From the NCBI GenBank assembly GCA_963841695.1, contig CAWJDQ010000001.1, forward strand, positions 124,001 to 188,000: 64,000 bases of DNA, written 5' to 3'. The notes beneath the pieces are model-generated. The model saw nothing but the letters and a program-made list of their open reading frames with translations, was not told the origin of the DNA and ran no database searches. Position numbers and translations under genes: made by a program. Source of the stretch: RYN-230 sp963841695 (lineage in GTDB: Bacteria > Actinomycetota > Actinomycetes > Streptosporangiales > Streptosporangiaceae). This document shows, piece after piece, positions 26,211 to 34,126 of the stretch (its first letter is position 1; each line of letters opens with the position of its first letter).

Positions 26211-26230
26211 TTCCCGCCCAGTGGCGGGAA
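26211..26230 (+). other. Leader hairpin before cupredoxin gene
   Basis: TTCCCGCC and GGCGGGAA arms around a four-base loop, perfect pairing. It falls in the region between the divergent control repeats and the preferred GTG start at 26303, so it would sit in the messenger leader. Confidence 0.4.
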
Positions 26231-26302
26231 GCCAAGCGGACCGTGTGCCGGGCGCTGGCGATGCAAGCCTGTGCGCCGCGCGGAGAAGTGAGGTGGTGGC
26301 TG

Positions 26303-27004
26303 GTGTCTGTGGGCGCACGTGCCGCAACCCTGCTCGTCGCGTTCATCGCGGTCGCCGGCCTCGTGGGTTTCGTGGTTATCCATATCCTGCTGGCCGAGCC
26401 GCAGACAGTGGACTTCACCGCGGCTCAGGCCGCAGGCCAGCCGGTGAGCATGACGATCATGACTGACCCGGTCAACGACGTGTCCGATCACCCGGACTGG
26501 GTCTCCTACTTCGTGCGGAGCCCGAAGACCGGCAAGTGGATCCACTCCACAATCTGGCAGCTGCCCGCGCACACCCGGATCAACGTGACCGCGTATGAGT
26601 TCGACAGCTGCGACCCCCTGCGCAACCAGTTCAATGGCCTGGTCAGGGGCACGGTCGGCGGTGTGATGTCCGTCAGCGGGGAAGCAGCCGGCGTCAACGG
26701 CAAGGGCATCTCGGTCGTCAACTCCGACACCACGTGTGGCGTCGCCCACACCTTCAGCGCCCCGGAGCTCAATCTCAGCGTCCCGTTCGAAGGCGTCCTG
26801 TACACGGCGAAGAACCAGTGCACGCAGGGACCATGCGCCATGTCGGACACCCACACGACGACGACCTTCAGCTTCGTCACCCCCGGGCCTGGCGACTACC
26901 GTTGGCAGTGCTTCATCCCGTGCGGCCTGGCCAGCGTGGACGGCAACGGGCACGCCATGTCGACCATCGGCTTCATGACCGGCTACCTGGACGTGGTGGC
27001 CTGA
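26303..27004 (+). CDS. Membrane-anchored cupredoxin, CtaC-like
   Basis: A 233-residue protein with one N-terminal membrane helix (ATLLVAFIAVAGLVGFVVIHI) and an extracytoplasmic cupredoxin domain. The copper site appears as HTFSAPELN for one His and CFIPCGLASVDGNGHAM near the C terminus, i.e. Cys-x3-Cys-x9-His-x-Met. That is like the CuA loop of oxidase subunit II but with a longer insertion. It could be an electron donor or a second subunit II-like protein. Start: GTG 26303 has a GAGGTGG site; an ATG at 26153 is in frame but lies inside the repeat region. Its stop overlaps the next ATG by one base. Confidence 0.75.
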   Translation: MSVGARAATLLVAFIAVAGLVGFVVIHILLAEPQTVDFTAAQAAGQPVSMTIMTDPVNDVSDHPDWVSYFVRSPKTGKWIHSTIWQLPAHTRINVTAYEFDSCDPLRNQFNGLVRGTVGGVMSVSGEAAGVNGKGISVVNSDTTCGVAHTFSAPELNLSVPFEGVLYTAKNQCTQGPCAMSDTHTTTTFSFVTPGPGDYRWQCFIPCGLASVDGNGHAMSTIGFMTGYLDVVA

Positions 27005-27948
27005 TGGCCGCCACGCCGGAGGCCGCCGGGCCCGCAGCCAGCCCTGCGGAGCCGAACCACGGGCTGCGGATTTTCGTTATCTGGCTGCCGGTGGCCCTGA
27101 TCGCCGATCTCGTCATCTGGTTCGTGTGGGGACCGCACCTGCCGCCGGGTGACATGTCCAGCTCGGCGGCTGGCCAGCAGTTCGACATCAGGGTGATGGC
27201 GGTGATGGCCGCCCCGGTCATGCTGTTCATCCTTATCTTCTCGGGCTACGCCTTTATCGCCTGGCGGACCCGGGAGGGCGATCAGGAGGATGGCCCGCCC
27301 ATCGTGGGGAACGCCCGGGTGCAGGCCTCGTGGATCGCGATCTCCACGGTTCTGGTGCTGTCCCTGTTCGTGTTCGGCACCGTCGAGCTGATTACCCCGG
27401 CCGGTGCGGGCGCCGGCGAGGGGCCCTCGCCGATCTGGAAGCCCGGCGGGAAGCCGCTGGTGGTCCAGGTCATCGCGCAGCAGTGGCTGTTCACGTACCG
27501 CTATCCCCAGTACGGCGGGTTCGAGACGACCCGGCTGATGCTGCCCGTCGGCCAGGACATCCAGTTCAACGTCACGTCGCTGGACGTGATCCACAGCTTC
27601 TGGGCCTATCAGCTCGGTGTGAAAGCGGACGCCAACCCGCAGGTCAACAACGTTGCCTACACCACGACCAGGCAGACCGGCCAGGTGACCGTGCGCTGCG
27701 CCGAACTGTGCGGCCTGTGGCATGGCGCGATGTTCGACTACGGCCGGGTGGTGCCCGTCGCCGCCTTCCAGTCCTGGGCGCATGCGACCAGGATCAAGAT
27801 GGCCAAGATCACCCGGACCCTCCCGGCCTACGCGACCGTCTACTACCCGAACGAGATCAAGGGACTGGCCAAGTTCTACTACGAGGCCGGCCTTCCCGGC
27901 GCGGGCGGGGGCTTTTACGGCAACCAGTACTACCCCAACGAGCCCTGA
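27004..27948 (+). CDS. ctaC: Cytochrome c oxidase subunit II
   Basis: A 314-residue subunit II. Three hydrophobic helices (IFVIWLPVALIADLVIWFVW, VMAAPVMLFILIFSGYAFIA, WIAISTVLVLSLFVFGTVEL) instead of the usual two are followed by a cupredoxin domain with the QQWLFTYRYPQYGG electron-entry aromatic region and a full CuA motif CAELCGLWHGAM. The first CuA His is in DVIHSFW. The C-terminal extension of about 60 residues (MAKITRTLPAYATVYYPNEI onward) is unusual. No fused cytochrome c. Translationally coupled to the cupredoxin gene. Confidence 0.92.
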   Translation: MAATPEAAGPAASPAEPNHGLRIFVIWLPVALIADLVIWFVWGPHLPPGDMSSSAAGQQFDIRVMAVMAAPVMLFILIFSGYAFIAWRTREGDQEDGPPIVGNARVQASWIAISTVLVLSLFVFGTVELITPAGAGAGEGPSPIWKPGGKPLVVQVIAQQWLFTYRYPQYGGFETTRLMLPVGQDIQFNVTSLDVIHSFWAYQLGVKADANPQVNNVAYTTTRQTGQVTVRCAELCGLWHGAMFDYGRVVPVAAFQSWAHATRIKMAKITRTLPAYATVYYPNEIKGLAKFYYEAGLPGAGGGFYGNQYYPNEP

Positions 27949-27996
27949 CCTCCCGTCCATGAAGTGCCTGCGCACGTCGGCTCGTCCAGTGAAGAG

Positions 27997-29976
27997 GTGA
28001 CGGATGGCCATCGAGACCCACCCGGAGAAAGCCCAGCACCCCGGGGGCCGGGGCCGGCGGGGCCGCGGCCGCCCCGGCCGTGGTGGATGCGCCCGGCCAT
28101 CCACACGGCGATCATCGGCGCAGTGGCCGGCTACCTGCTCGGCCACTGGCTCGGCAACTTCATTGCCTCGGGCTACCAGCAGGTGAAGGAGGGCGACCTG
28201 AACGACCTGGCCGTCGTCCTGGGCTACGCGCTGGGGACGGTGGGCTGGCTCGCCGGGCTGGGCGTGTTCAACGACCTGCTGCTGCAGATGACCGGGCGCG
28301 AGGTGCCTCCCACGGAGCAGGCGGAGGCAGCCCGGCCGGGGCTGGCCAGTTACTTCCGCTACACGCTCGACCACAAGGTGGTCGGGCTGCAGTACCTCGT
28401 CGGCATGATCATCTATTTCTGCACGGCCGGCCTGTTCGCGATGGCGATCCGCGCCGAGTTGCTGTCGCCGACCTATCACCTGTTCAACGCCGGCACTTAT
28501 ATCGAGCTCGTCGGCGAGCACGGCACCATGATGATGATGCTGATGACCTCGGTCATCCTGGGCCCGTTCGGCAACTACCTGGTGCCGATCATGATCGGCT
28601 CCAAGCGGGTCGCGTTCCCCCGGATCGAGGCCCTGTCGTTCTGGATCACCCCGGCAGCCTTCCTGATCCTGCTGTCGGGCCTGCTGATGGGCGGGTTCCC
28701 GTTCGGCTGGACCGGGTATGCGCCGCTGTCCATCCAGGCCACTGAGGGCGCGGATTCCTACGCTGTCGCGTTCGGGCTGATGGGAATCTCGATCATCCTG
28801 GCCGGATTCAACATCATCGCCACCGTCATCTGCTGCCGCGCCCCCGGGATGCGCTGGACCCGGCTGCCCATATTCGTCTGGTCGATGGTCGCGACCTCGT
28901 TCCTGATGGTGCTCGCCGCGCCGGTCCTGGTCGGCGGCATGTACATGATGCTTACCGACCGGACCGCGCAGACCGCGCTGTTCATCGAGGACCTCGGCGG
29001 CAGCAGCTACCTGTACCAGAACCTGTTCTGGTTCTTCGGCCACCCCGAGGTGTACATCCTCGCCCTGCCGGGGTTCGGCATCGTGTCGGAGATCCTCCCG
29101 GTGTTCTGCCGGAAACCGCTGTTCGGGTACAAGACGGCGGCCGCGGGGATGATAGGCGTGACCCTGCTCAGCTTCTTCGTCTGGCAGCACCACCTGTTCG
29201 ACAGCGGCATCAACCCGGACATGCGGCCGCTGTTCATGCTGACCACCGAGCTCATTTCCATCCCGACCGGGTTCATCTACCTGGTCGCGCTCGGCACGTT
29301 CTGGAAGGCCAAGTTCAGGTTCACGGTGCCGATGCTGTTCGCGCTCGGCATGTACTTCAACTTCCTGATCGGCGGTATCTCCGGCGTGTTCCTGTCGGAC
29401 GTGCCGGCGGACACGACCGAGCATGGCAGCTTCTTCGTAATGGCCCACTTCCACTACACGATCATGGGCGGGCTGATCTTCGCGTTCATGGCCGGCCTGT
29501 ATTACTGGCTGCCCAAGATGACCGGGATCAGGCTGGACCAGACCCTGGGGAAGATCCAGTTCTGGACCATGTTCATCTTCTTCAACGCCACGTTCCTGCC
29601 GCTGTTCGCGGTCGGGATGCTGGGCCAGCCACGGCGGGTGTTCGAGTACGCGCGGAACCTGGAAACGCTGAACGACTGGGTGTCGATCTCCGCGTTCCTG
29701 CTCGGCGGGTCCATCCTGATCTTCTTGATCAATTTCATCTGGTCGACGCTGTTCGCCCGGGTGCCGGAGACGGGGAACCCGTGGCAGTCGCGCGGGCTGG
29801 AATGGCAGATCCCGTCGCCGCCGCCACCCGGCAACTTCTCCCGCGTGCCGGTGGTGCTTTCCGAGCCGTATCTGTACGGCTTCAAGGACGCGCCGCCGGT
29901 CGCCGACCTGAACCCCCCCGCCGGCGTGCTCAGCGCCACCTATGAGGAAACCCGGGCCGCCGGGGCGGGGGCGTAG
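27997..29976 (+). CDS. ctaD: Cytochrome c oxidase subunit I
   Basis: A heme-copper oxidase catalytic subunit of about 659 residues. Heme and copper ligands are present: ELVGEHGTMMMMLM, GHPEVYILALPGFG (His and Tyr crosslink), WQHHLFDSG and MAHFHYTIMGG. Two extra helices precede the core. The D-channel entrance motif, usually IGAPDxAFPR, reads IGSKRVAFPR here, so the Asp is replaced by Arg. Start is unsettled: GTG 27997 is in frame, but the only good ribosome site (GAAGAGG) points to ATG 28004 in another frame, which would need a frame change in the G-rich run 28040-28075. Confidence 0.9.
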   Translation: MTDGHRDPPGESPAPRGPGPAGPRPPRPWWMRPAIHTAIIGAVAGYLLGHWLGNFIASGYQQVKEGDLNDLAVVLGYALGTVGWLAGLGVFNDLLLQMTGREVPPTEQAEAARPGLASYFRYTLDHKVVGLQYLVGMIIYFCTAGLFAMAIRAELLSPTYHLFNAGTYIELVGEHGTMMMMLMTSVILGPFGNYLVPIMIGSKRVAFPRIEALSFWITPAAFLILLSGLLMGGFPFGWTGYAPLSIQATEGADSYAVAFGLMGISIILAGFNIIATVICCRAPGMRWTRLPIFVWSMVATSFLMVLAAPVLVGGMYMMLTDRTAQTALFIEDLGGSSYLYQNLFWFFGHPEVYILALPGFGIVSEILPVFCRKPLFGYKTAAAGMIGVTLLSFFVWQHHLFDSGINPDMRPLFMLTTELISIPTGFIYLVALGTFWKAKFRFTVPMLFALGMYFNFLIGGISGVFLSDVPADTTEHGSFFVMAHFHYTIMGGLIFAFMAGLYYWLPKMTGIRLDQTLGKIQFWTMFIFFNATFLPLFAVGMLGQPRRVFEYARNLETLNDWVSISAFLLGGSILIFLINFIWSTLFARVPETGNPWQSRGLEWQIPSPPPPGNFSRVPVVLSEPYLYGFKDAPPVADLNPPAGVLSATYEETRAAGAGA

Positions 29977-29978
29977 CC

Positions 29979-30647
29979 ATGGCCGACACCACCGCGGAGC
30001 CACCGGCCGGCCTGGGCTGGGAGGCCGAAGAGGCAAGCTTCTACCACGAGACCGCCCTCAACGCCGCATGGGTCGGGGCCCGGCTGACCCTCGGTGCGCT
30101 CACGTTCGGCTTCGGCGCTTTCGTGTTCGCCTACTTTTACCTGCGGTCGCTGAACTCGCACGGGATGTGGCACCCGCCGGGCTTCAAGGACCCGCAGCCG
30201 TGGGCCGGCGCGGTGATCATGGGATTGATCGTGGTCAGCGCCCTGGTCCAGCAAGGCGGGCTGATGCGGATCAAGGCCGGGGGCAAGACCGCCTGGCTGG
30301 CAGCCGCGGCGGCGGCACTCCTGCTGGGTCTCGGCGCGGTGAGCCTGCAGGTCTGGCAGTTGCTCAACCTGCCCTTCTTTCCGGGCAGCGCGGGATTCGC
30401 GAGCGTGTTCGTCGCCACCATGCCGGTTTTCCTGGTCGTCGTGTTCGGCGCGATGATCTGGCTGGAGATCCTGATCATGCGCTGCCGCGCGATCCCCCAG
30501 ATATCCCTTGTCGAGCAGCCGCCCACGTACGCCGAGGCCTTCGCTGTCCAGCGCTTCCAGGCATCGCTGAGCGCGTTCACCCTGGTATGGACCTACCTCG
30601 CGGCGATCGCGATCTTGCTCTGGGTGCTGTTCTACCTGGCGGCCTGA
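29979..30647 (+). CDS. ctaE: Cytochrome c oxidase subunit III
   Basis: A 222-residue membrane protein with five or more helices and the subunit III pattern: FYHETALNAAWVGARLTLG, GAFVFAYFYLRSLNSHGMWH, then a long C-terminal helix pair ending TLVWTYLAAIAILLWVLFYL. It stabilises subunit I and its proton uptake. It begins three bases after the ctaD stop, so it is in the same operon. Sequence is divergent from standard CtaE, matching the unusual subunit I. Confidence 0.8.
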   Translation: MADTTAEPPAGLGWEAEEASFYHETALNAAWVGARLTLGALTFGFGAFVFAYFYLRSLNSHGMWHPPGFKDPQPWAGAVIMGLIVVSALVQQGGLMRIKAGGKTAWLAAAAAALLLGLGAVSLQVWQLLNLPFFPGSAGFASVFVATMPVFLVVVFGAMIWLEILIMRCRAIPQISLVEQPPTYAEAFAVQRFQASLSAFTLVWTYLAAIAILLWVLFYLAA

Positions 30648-30736
30648 CCGGAGAATAAGGAGCGCGTCCGGACAGCGCGGCCAGCGGACACAGAACCGAC
30701 GTTGACCAGCGAGCCGATTCGCAGCAGGAGGCTGGA

Positions 30737-31126
30737 GTGCCCGCAGTGATTGCCACGGCGACAGGGTCCGACTGGAACCCGGGCGGATCCATCATGACCT
30801 TTTACTTCCCGATAGGGCTCTTCGCCGTCGTCGCCACCACCTTGTACCTCATGTTCAGCAGGCCGCACAGGAGGATCCCGCCTCCCCGGCCCCTGGCACC
30901 CGCGCACGCCGCACCGTCCGACTCTGCTGCGGCGCGCGCAGCGGCCGTCGCGGGCGGCCTGCCTACGGCGGCGGGCGGCGGGGGTGCCGAATCGCCCGCC
31001 GAGCCCGCAGGAGCGCCCCTGGCGTCCGGTACCGGCAGCGCGCCCGGCCAGGGCGGCGGTCAGGACCATGCCGGCCAGCCCAGCCGGGAAACGCCAGCGG
31101 CTGACGACCCGGAGGCCAGCGAATGA
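30737..31126 (+). CDS. Small membrane protein, possible oxidase accessory subunit
   Basis: A 129-residue protein with one membrane helix near the N terminus (MTFYFPIGLFAVVATTLYLM) and a long low-complexity tail rich in Ala, Gly, Pro and Ser. Placed 89 bases after ctaE in the same direction with an AGGAGG-like site before the GTG start. Position suggests a small oxidase subunit or assembly partner; there is no sequence motif to prove it. Confidence 0.6.
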   Translation: MPAVIATATGSDWNPGGSIMTFYFPIGLFAVVATTLYLMFSRPHRRIPPPRPLAPAHAAPSDSAAARAAAVAGGLPTAAGGGGAESPAEPAGAPLASGTGSAPGQGGGQDHAGQPSRETPAADDPEASE

Positions 31127-31467
31127 CGCAGGCGCCGAAGCGGTGGATCAGCAGCAGCTTCCTGGCTTCGCTGATCACCGTGACGTTCACCGACGGGATG
31201 CGAGCCCCGCCGACGCGCGGCTGATCCGCGAAGATGACCAGGTCGCGCGGGGTGACACAGATTCCGCCCTGCACCCGCGGCACGCGGCGACGCAGGTCTG
31301 GATAATGGGAGGCTGGAGACCTGAATACGACCAGACCCGTGGCAGCCGGGCTGACCCCGGCCGTGTTGGCGCGTGTGGTGGCGCGGCCGGAGTGCACGCC
31401 GAAGGTACGCGCCCTGACCGCGTGTCCACCTGGCAGTTCCACCGGTCTGGCGGTGAGGAGCAGGACT
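31127..31467. other. Intergenic region after the oxidase operon
   Basis: About 340 bases without a convincing gene; competing frames on the minus strand look non-coding. It must hold the oxidase operon end and the promoter of the next gene, but I could not define either. Confidence 0.3.
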
Positions 31468-32010
31468 GTGGCTGACTTCAATCCTCCGCGTCTCGATCCG
31501 GTAAGCATGGCCTGGAATACCGTGGCGAGCTATTCCTCCTACGAGGAGGCGCAGGCGGCGGTTGACCGGCTCTCGGACCGGGGCTTCCCGGTAGAAAACC
31601 TCGATATTGTCGGCTCGGGTCTGCGCCTGGTTGAACGGGTGACCGGGCGGCTCACCACGTCGCGTGCGACAGCGGCTGGCGCGGCCAGCGGAGCCTGGTT
31701 CGGCTTGTTCATCGGCCTCCTGGTCGGCCTGTTCACCAGGGGGCCGACCTGGATCGGGCTGATCATCGGCGGCCTGCTCATCGGCGCGGTCTGGGGCGCG
31801 GTGTTCGGTTACGCAAGCCACGCCGCCACGCGAGGCCGGCGGGACTTCTCCTCAGCGCAGACGCTCGTCGCGTCCCGCTATGACATCATCGCCCGCGGTG
31901 GCCACGCCGAGCAGGCACGGTCCATACTCCAGCAGGCAGGACTACTCCCCGACCACCCTGCGGACGGGGCTCCGCCGCAAGGCGCGGCTGATACCACCCG
32001 TGAACCGTGA
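31468..32010 (+). CDS. General stress protein 17M-like membrane protein
   Basis: A 180-residue protein. Residues 14-55 (VASYSSYEEAQAAVDRLSDR and FPVENLDIVGSGLRLVERV) match the YflT/GSP17M N-terminal domain. Residues about 65-110 form a Gly-rich double membrane helix (GAWFGLFIGLLVGLF, WIGLIIGGLLIGAVWG), and the C-terminal VASRYDIIARGGHAEQARSI completes the family pattern. GTG 31468 has GAGGAG eight bases upstream. The family is linked to general stress; no direct function known. Confidence 0.8.
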   Translation: MADFNPPRLDPVSMAWNTVASYSSYEEAQAAVDRLSDRGFPVENLDIVGSGLRLVERVTGRLTTSRATAAGAASGAWFGLFIGLLVGLFTRGPTWIGLIIGGLLIGAVWGAVFGYASHAATRGRRDFSSAQTLVASRYDIIARGGHAEQARSILQQAGLLPDHPADGAPPQGAADTTREP

Positions 32011-32081
32011 CCTCAGCCTGGGCAGGCGAGGTTGCTACCAGACCAAGCCCGGGAGCGCGTCCGGGTGCCGGGCCTCGGCGA

Positions 32082-32492
32082 TCAGCGTCGGGATGTCACC
32101 GTCAACCCGGTAAAGGCGAACAGGAACAGGACGAAGAATCCCCCGTAATAGGTCAGGAAGGCGGCTCCCAGCGCTGCCGGGACGATCACGCACGCCGCCC
32201 ACGCGGCCACCTTCGTGCTCACCGGCTTCCGGACCCGTACCACCGGGAGCGCAGGCGGCCCGGCGGCGGCCGGCCTGGCCGGGATGCCCTCGGTGACTGC
32301 CGCCAGCTCTGCGTAGGTCCGCGAGACCAATGCCTGGCCCGCGCGCACGCCGAGCTGGTCCCTGGTCAGCCAGCCCTGCACGAACGCGGCCTTGAGGGTC
32401 TCGATCACCTGCTCGCGGTCTGCGTCGCAGGCGCGGAGGTGGCCACGGCCCGTCGCATCCGCTGCCCCACGGTCTCCCGGTCCTGCGGTCAC
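32082..32492 (-). CDS. DUF1707 membrane protein
   Basis: A 136-residue protein. LRACDADREQVIETLKAAFV and GWLTRDQLGVRAGQALVSRT with YAELAAVTEGI form the DUF1707 helical domain typical of actinobacteria, followed by two membrane segments (VAAWAACVIVPAALGAAFL, GGFFVLFLFAFTGLTV). GTG 32492 preceded by GGGAGG is chosen over the upstream ATG at 32597. The domain is thought to mediate protein contacts at the membrane; specific role unknown. Confidence 0.8.
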   Translation of the reverse strand: MTAGPGDRGAADATGRGHLRACDADREQVIETLKAAFVQGWLTRDQLGVRAGQALVSRTYAELAAVTEGIPARPAAAGPPALPVVRVRKPVSTKVAAWAACVIVPAALGAAFLTYYGGFFVLFLFAFTGLTVTSRR

Positions 32493-32782
32493 CAGCGCCT
32501 CCCGGCCAGCGCAACCTCCCAAACAGCGTAACGCCGGGGCTCTTTTGGCGCTCATCCTGACCGGCTGACCCCGCATGTCCTTCTGTGGTGACGACACGCC
32601 CTGCCTTGCGCGGATGCCCCGGGGTTTCCTTACTGGACGTGAGGGCCATGAGAGGGTGCAGCCGCTGGCTGGCAGCTTCCCTGCTCATCGCTCCGCGGAA
32701 CCGCCGCAGTGCTCAGCCCGGACTGCTGATCGCCGAGGTTGCCCGATGTGTGGCATGTGAGCAAGACCGGCTGGGTACCGCA

Positions 32783-33190
32783 TTATGGCCGGCGCTGTGC
32801 TGGCGTTACCTCATCACTCTCAGCAAGTCCCGCCGCGGTGCGCGCGAGCTCCAGGTTTTCGTAGCGCGCGTAACGGGCGATGTCTCCTCCCTCGACGAGG
32901 AAACAGGAGGCCACCTGCGCCTGGCCGCGATCGGTGCCCGTCCGGGGATCGATCCAGCGGGCGGCTTGCTCCACGACCACGCTGCCGTCGGCGCCGCAGA
33001 ACCAGCGCAGCGACTCAGCAGAAAACCCCGCGCGGTCCATCCAAGCCGCCAGAATGTGGCGTCCGCGCATGGACCCGCGAGGCCCGACGATTTCCACCCC
33101 GTCCGCCGTTAGCTGCTCTGCCCGCCGGACATCACCCAGGTTTACCGCATCCAGCCATTCTTCGACCACGGCCAGCGATCCGAGGCTCAT
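32783..33190 (-). CDS. SnoaL/NTF2-like protein
   Basis: A 135-residue small alpha+beta barrel protein: VEEWLDAVNLGDVRRAEQLT helix, then VEIVGPRGSMRGRHILAAWM, and the strands WFCGADGSVVVEQAARWI, QAQVASCFLVEGGDIARYARY. This fits the NTF2-like/SnoaL fold, used both for ligand binding and for catalysis. No catalytic residues can be assigned. Stands alone; about 290 bases before its neighbour hold nothing I recognise. Confidence 0.7.
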   Translation of the reverse strand: MSLGSLAVVEEWLDAVNLGDVRRAEQLTADGVEIVGPRGSMRGRHILAAWMDRAGFSAESLRWFCGADGSVVVEQAARWIDPRTGTDRGQAQVASCFLVEGGDIARYARYENLELARTAAGLAESDEVTPAQRRP

Positions 33191-33338
33191 CTCATCACCC
33201 TACGGTTCGCCGCGGGCTATGAACCGCCAGCGCTGAGATACGGCGGCCAGCCACGTCGTCGGTCACCAGACACGTCGCGGTGAGCCGGCTGATCTCGCCG
33301 CCGGTGGTCAGCAATTGCGGCACCGCTACCCCCAGTGT

Positions 33339-33447
33339 GCCTGCCTGCCCGGCCCGCCTGCCGGGCCCGCCTGCCCGCCTGCCCCGCCGGCCTGCCTGCC
33401 CGGCCCGCCTGCCTGGCCCGCCTGCCCGGCCCGCCTGCCGCCCGGCT
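33339..33447. repeat. Low-complexity CCTGCC/GGCCCG tandem repeat
   Basis: Degenerate tandem of a 12-13-base unit close to GCCTGCCCGGCCC, five to eight copies, in the gap between the SnoaL-like gene and the DUF1801 gene. Replication slippage is the simplest origin. Confidence 0.7.
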
Positions 33448-33563
33448 AGCCGGGCTGGATCCGGTCAGGAATCGAGAAGCGCCCCGGTGTGACCAGGCCT
33501 AGCCTTTCGACAGAGGGCCGGACTGGTGCCGGGCCCCTGAGCGTCAGGAAAGGAAGCGCGGGA

Positions 33564-34013
33564 ATGCCTGCGAAGAAAGCCGAGGCCGGATCCGGCGGGT
33601 TCAGCGCCGAAGAGCGTGCCGCAATGAAGGAGCGCGCCGCCGAGTTGCGCGCCGAGGGCAAGAAGGGGGCCAGGGCGGCTGACGGCCTGCAGGCGGTCCT
33701 CGACAAGATCGCGGAGATGGCACCGGAGGATCGGGCGCTCGCCGAGCGCGTGCACGTGACGGTGACCGCGGCCGCCCCGGAGCTGTCCCCGAAGACCTGG
33801 TACGGGATGCCCGCCTACGCGAACGCGGACGGCAAGATCGTCGTCTTCTTCCAGGACGCGGGCAAGTTCAGCTACCGCTACTCGACCCTGGGTTTCCAGG
33901 ACGCGGCGAACCTCGACGACGGCGACGTGTGGCCGGTGTCGTACGCGCTCAGGAAGTGGAGCCCGGTGGTGCAGAAGAAGGTCGCCGAACTGGTGAAAGC
34001 CGCGATCTCCTGA
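33564..34013 (+). CDS. DUF1801 domain protein
   Basis: A 149-residue protein. The N-terminal 45 residues are a charged helix rich in Lys, Glu and Ala. LQAVLDKIAEMAPEDRALAE and PELSPKTWYGMPAYANADGK, then VVFFQDAGKFSYRYSTLGF match the DUF1801 fold (YdhG-like, iron-chaperone-annotated). ATG 33564 follows AGGAAG. The fold binds small ligands; the role is not established here. Confidence 0.75.
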   Translation: MPAKKAEAGSGGFSAEERAAMKERAAELRAEGKKGARAADGLQAVLDKIAEMAPEDRALAERVHVTVTAAAPELSPKTWYGMPAYANADGKIVVFFQDAGKFSYRYSTLGFQDAANLDDGDVWPVSYALRKWSPVVQKKVAELVKAAIS

Positions 34014-34126
34014 GCAGGCAGCTCGTCCCGCGTGTTCGCGCAAGCGGCCCGCGGGGATGTGGTCGTGAACCATCGCCCGGCACGCGTCCGGTTGTGCGTC
34101 GGGTGCCCCGGTTGTTGACTGATCAC

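Noticed and set aside
26983..30036. A 1017-codon open frame antisense to the oxidase genes
   Set aside because: It is the mirror of ctaC, ctaD and ctaE in very GC-rich DNA; composition is Arg/His/Pro/Gly-rich with no domain.
33339..33447. CRISPR-like tandem repeats
   Set aside because: Units are short, degenerate and without unique spacers; simple slippage repeat.
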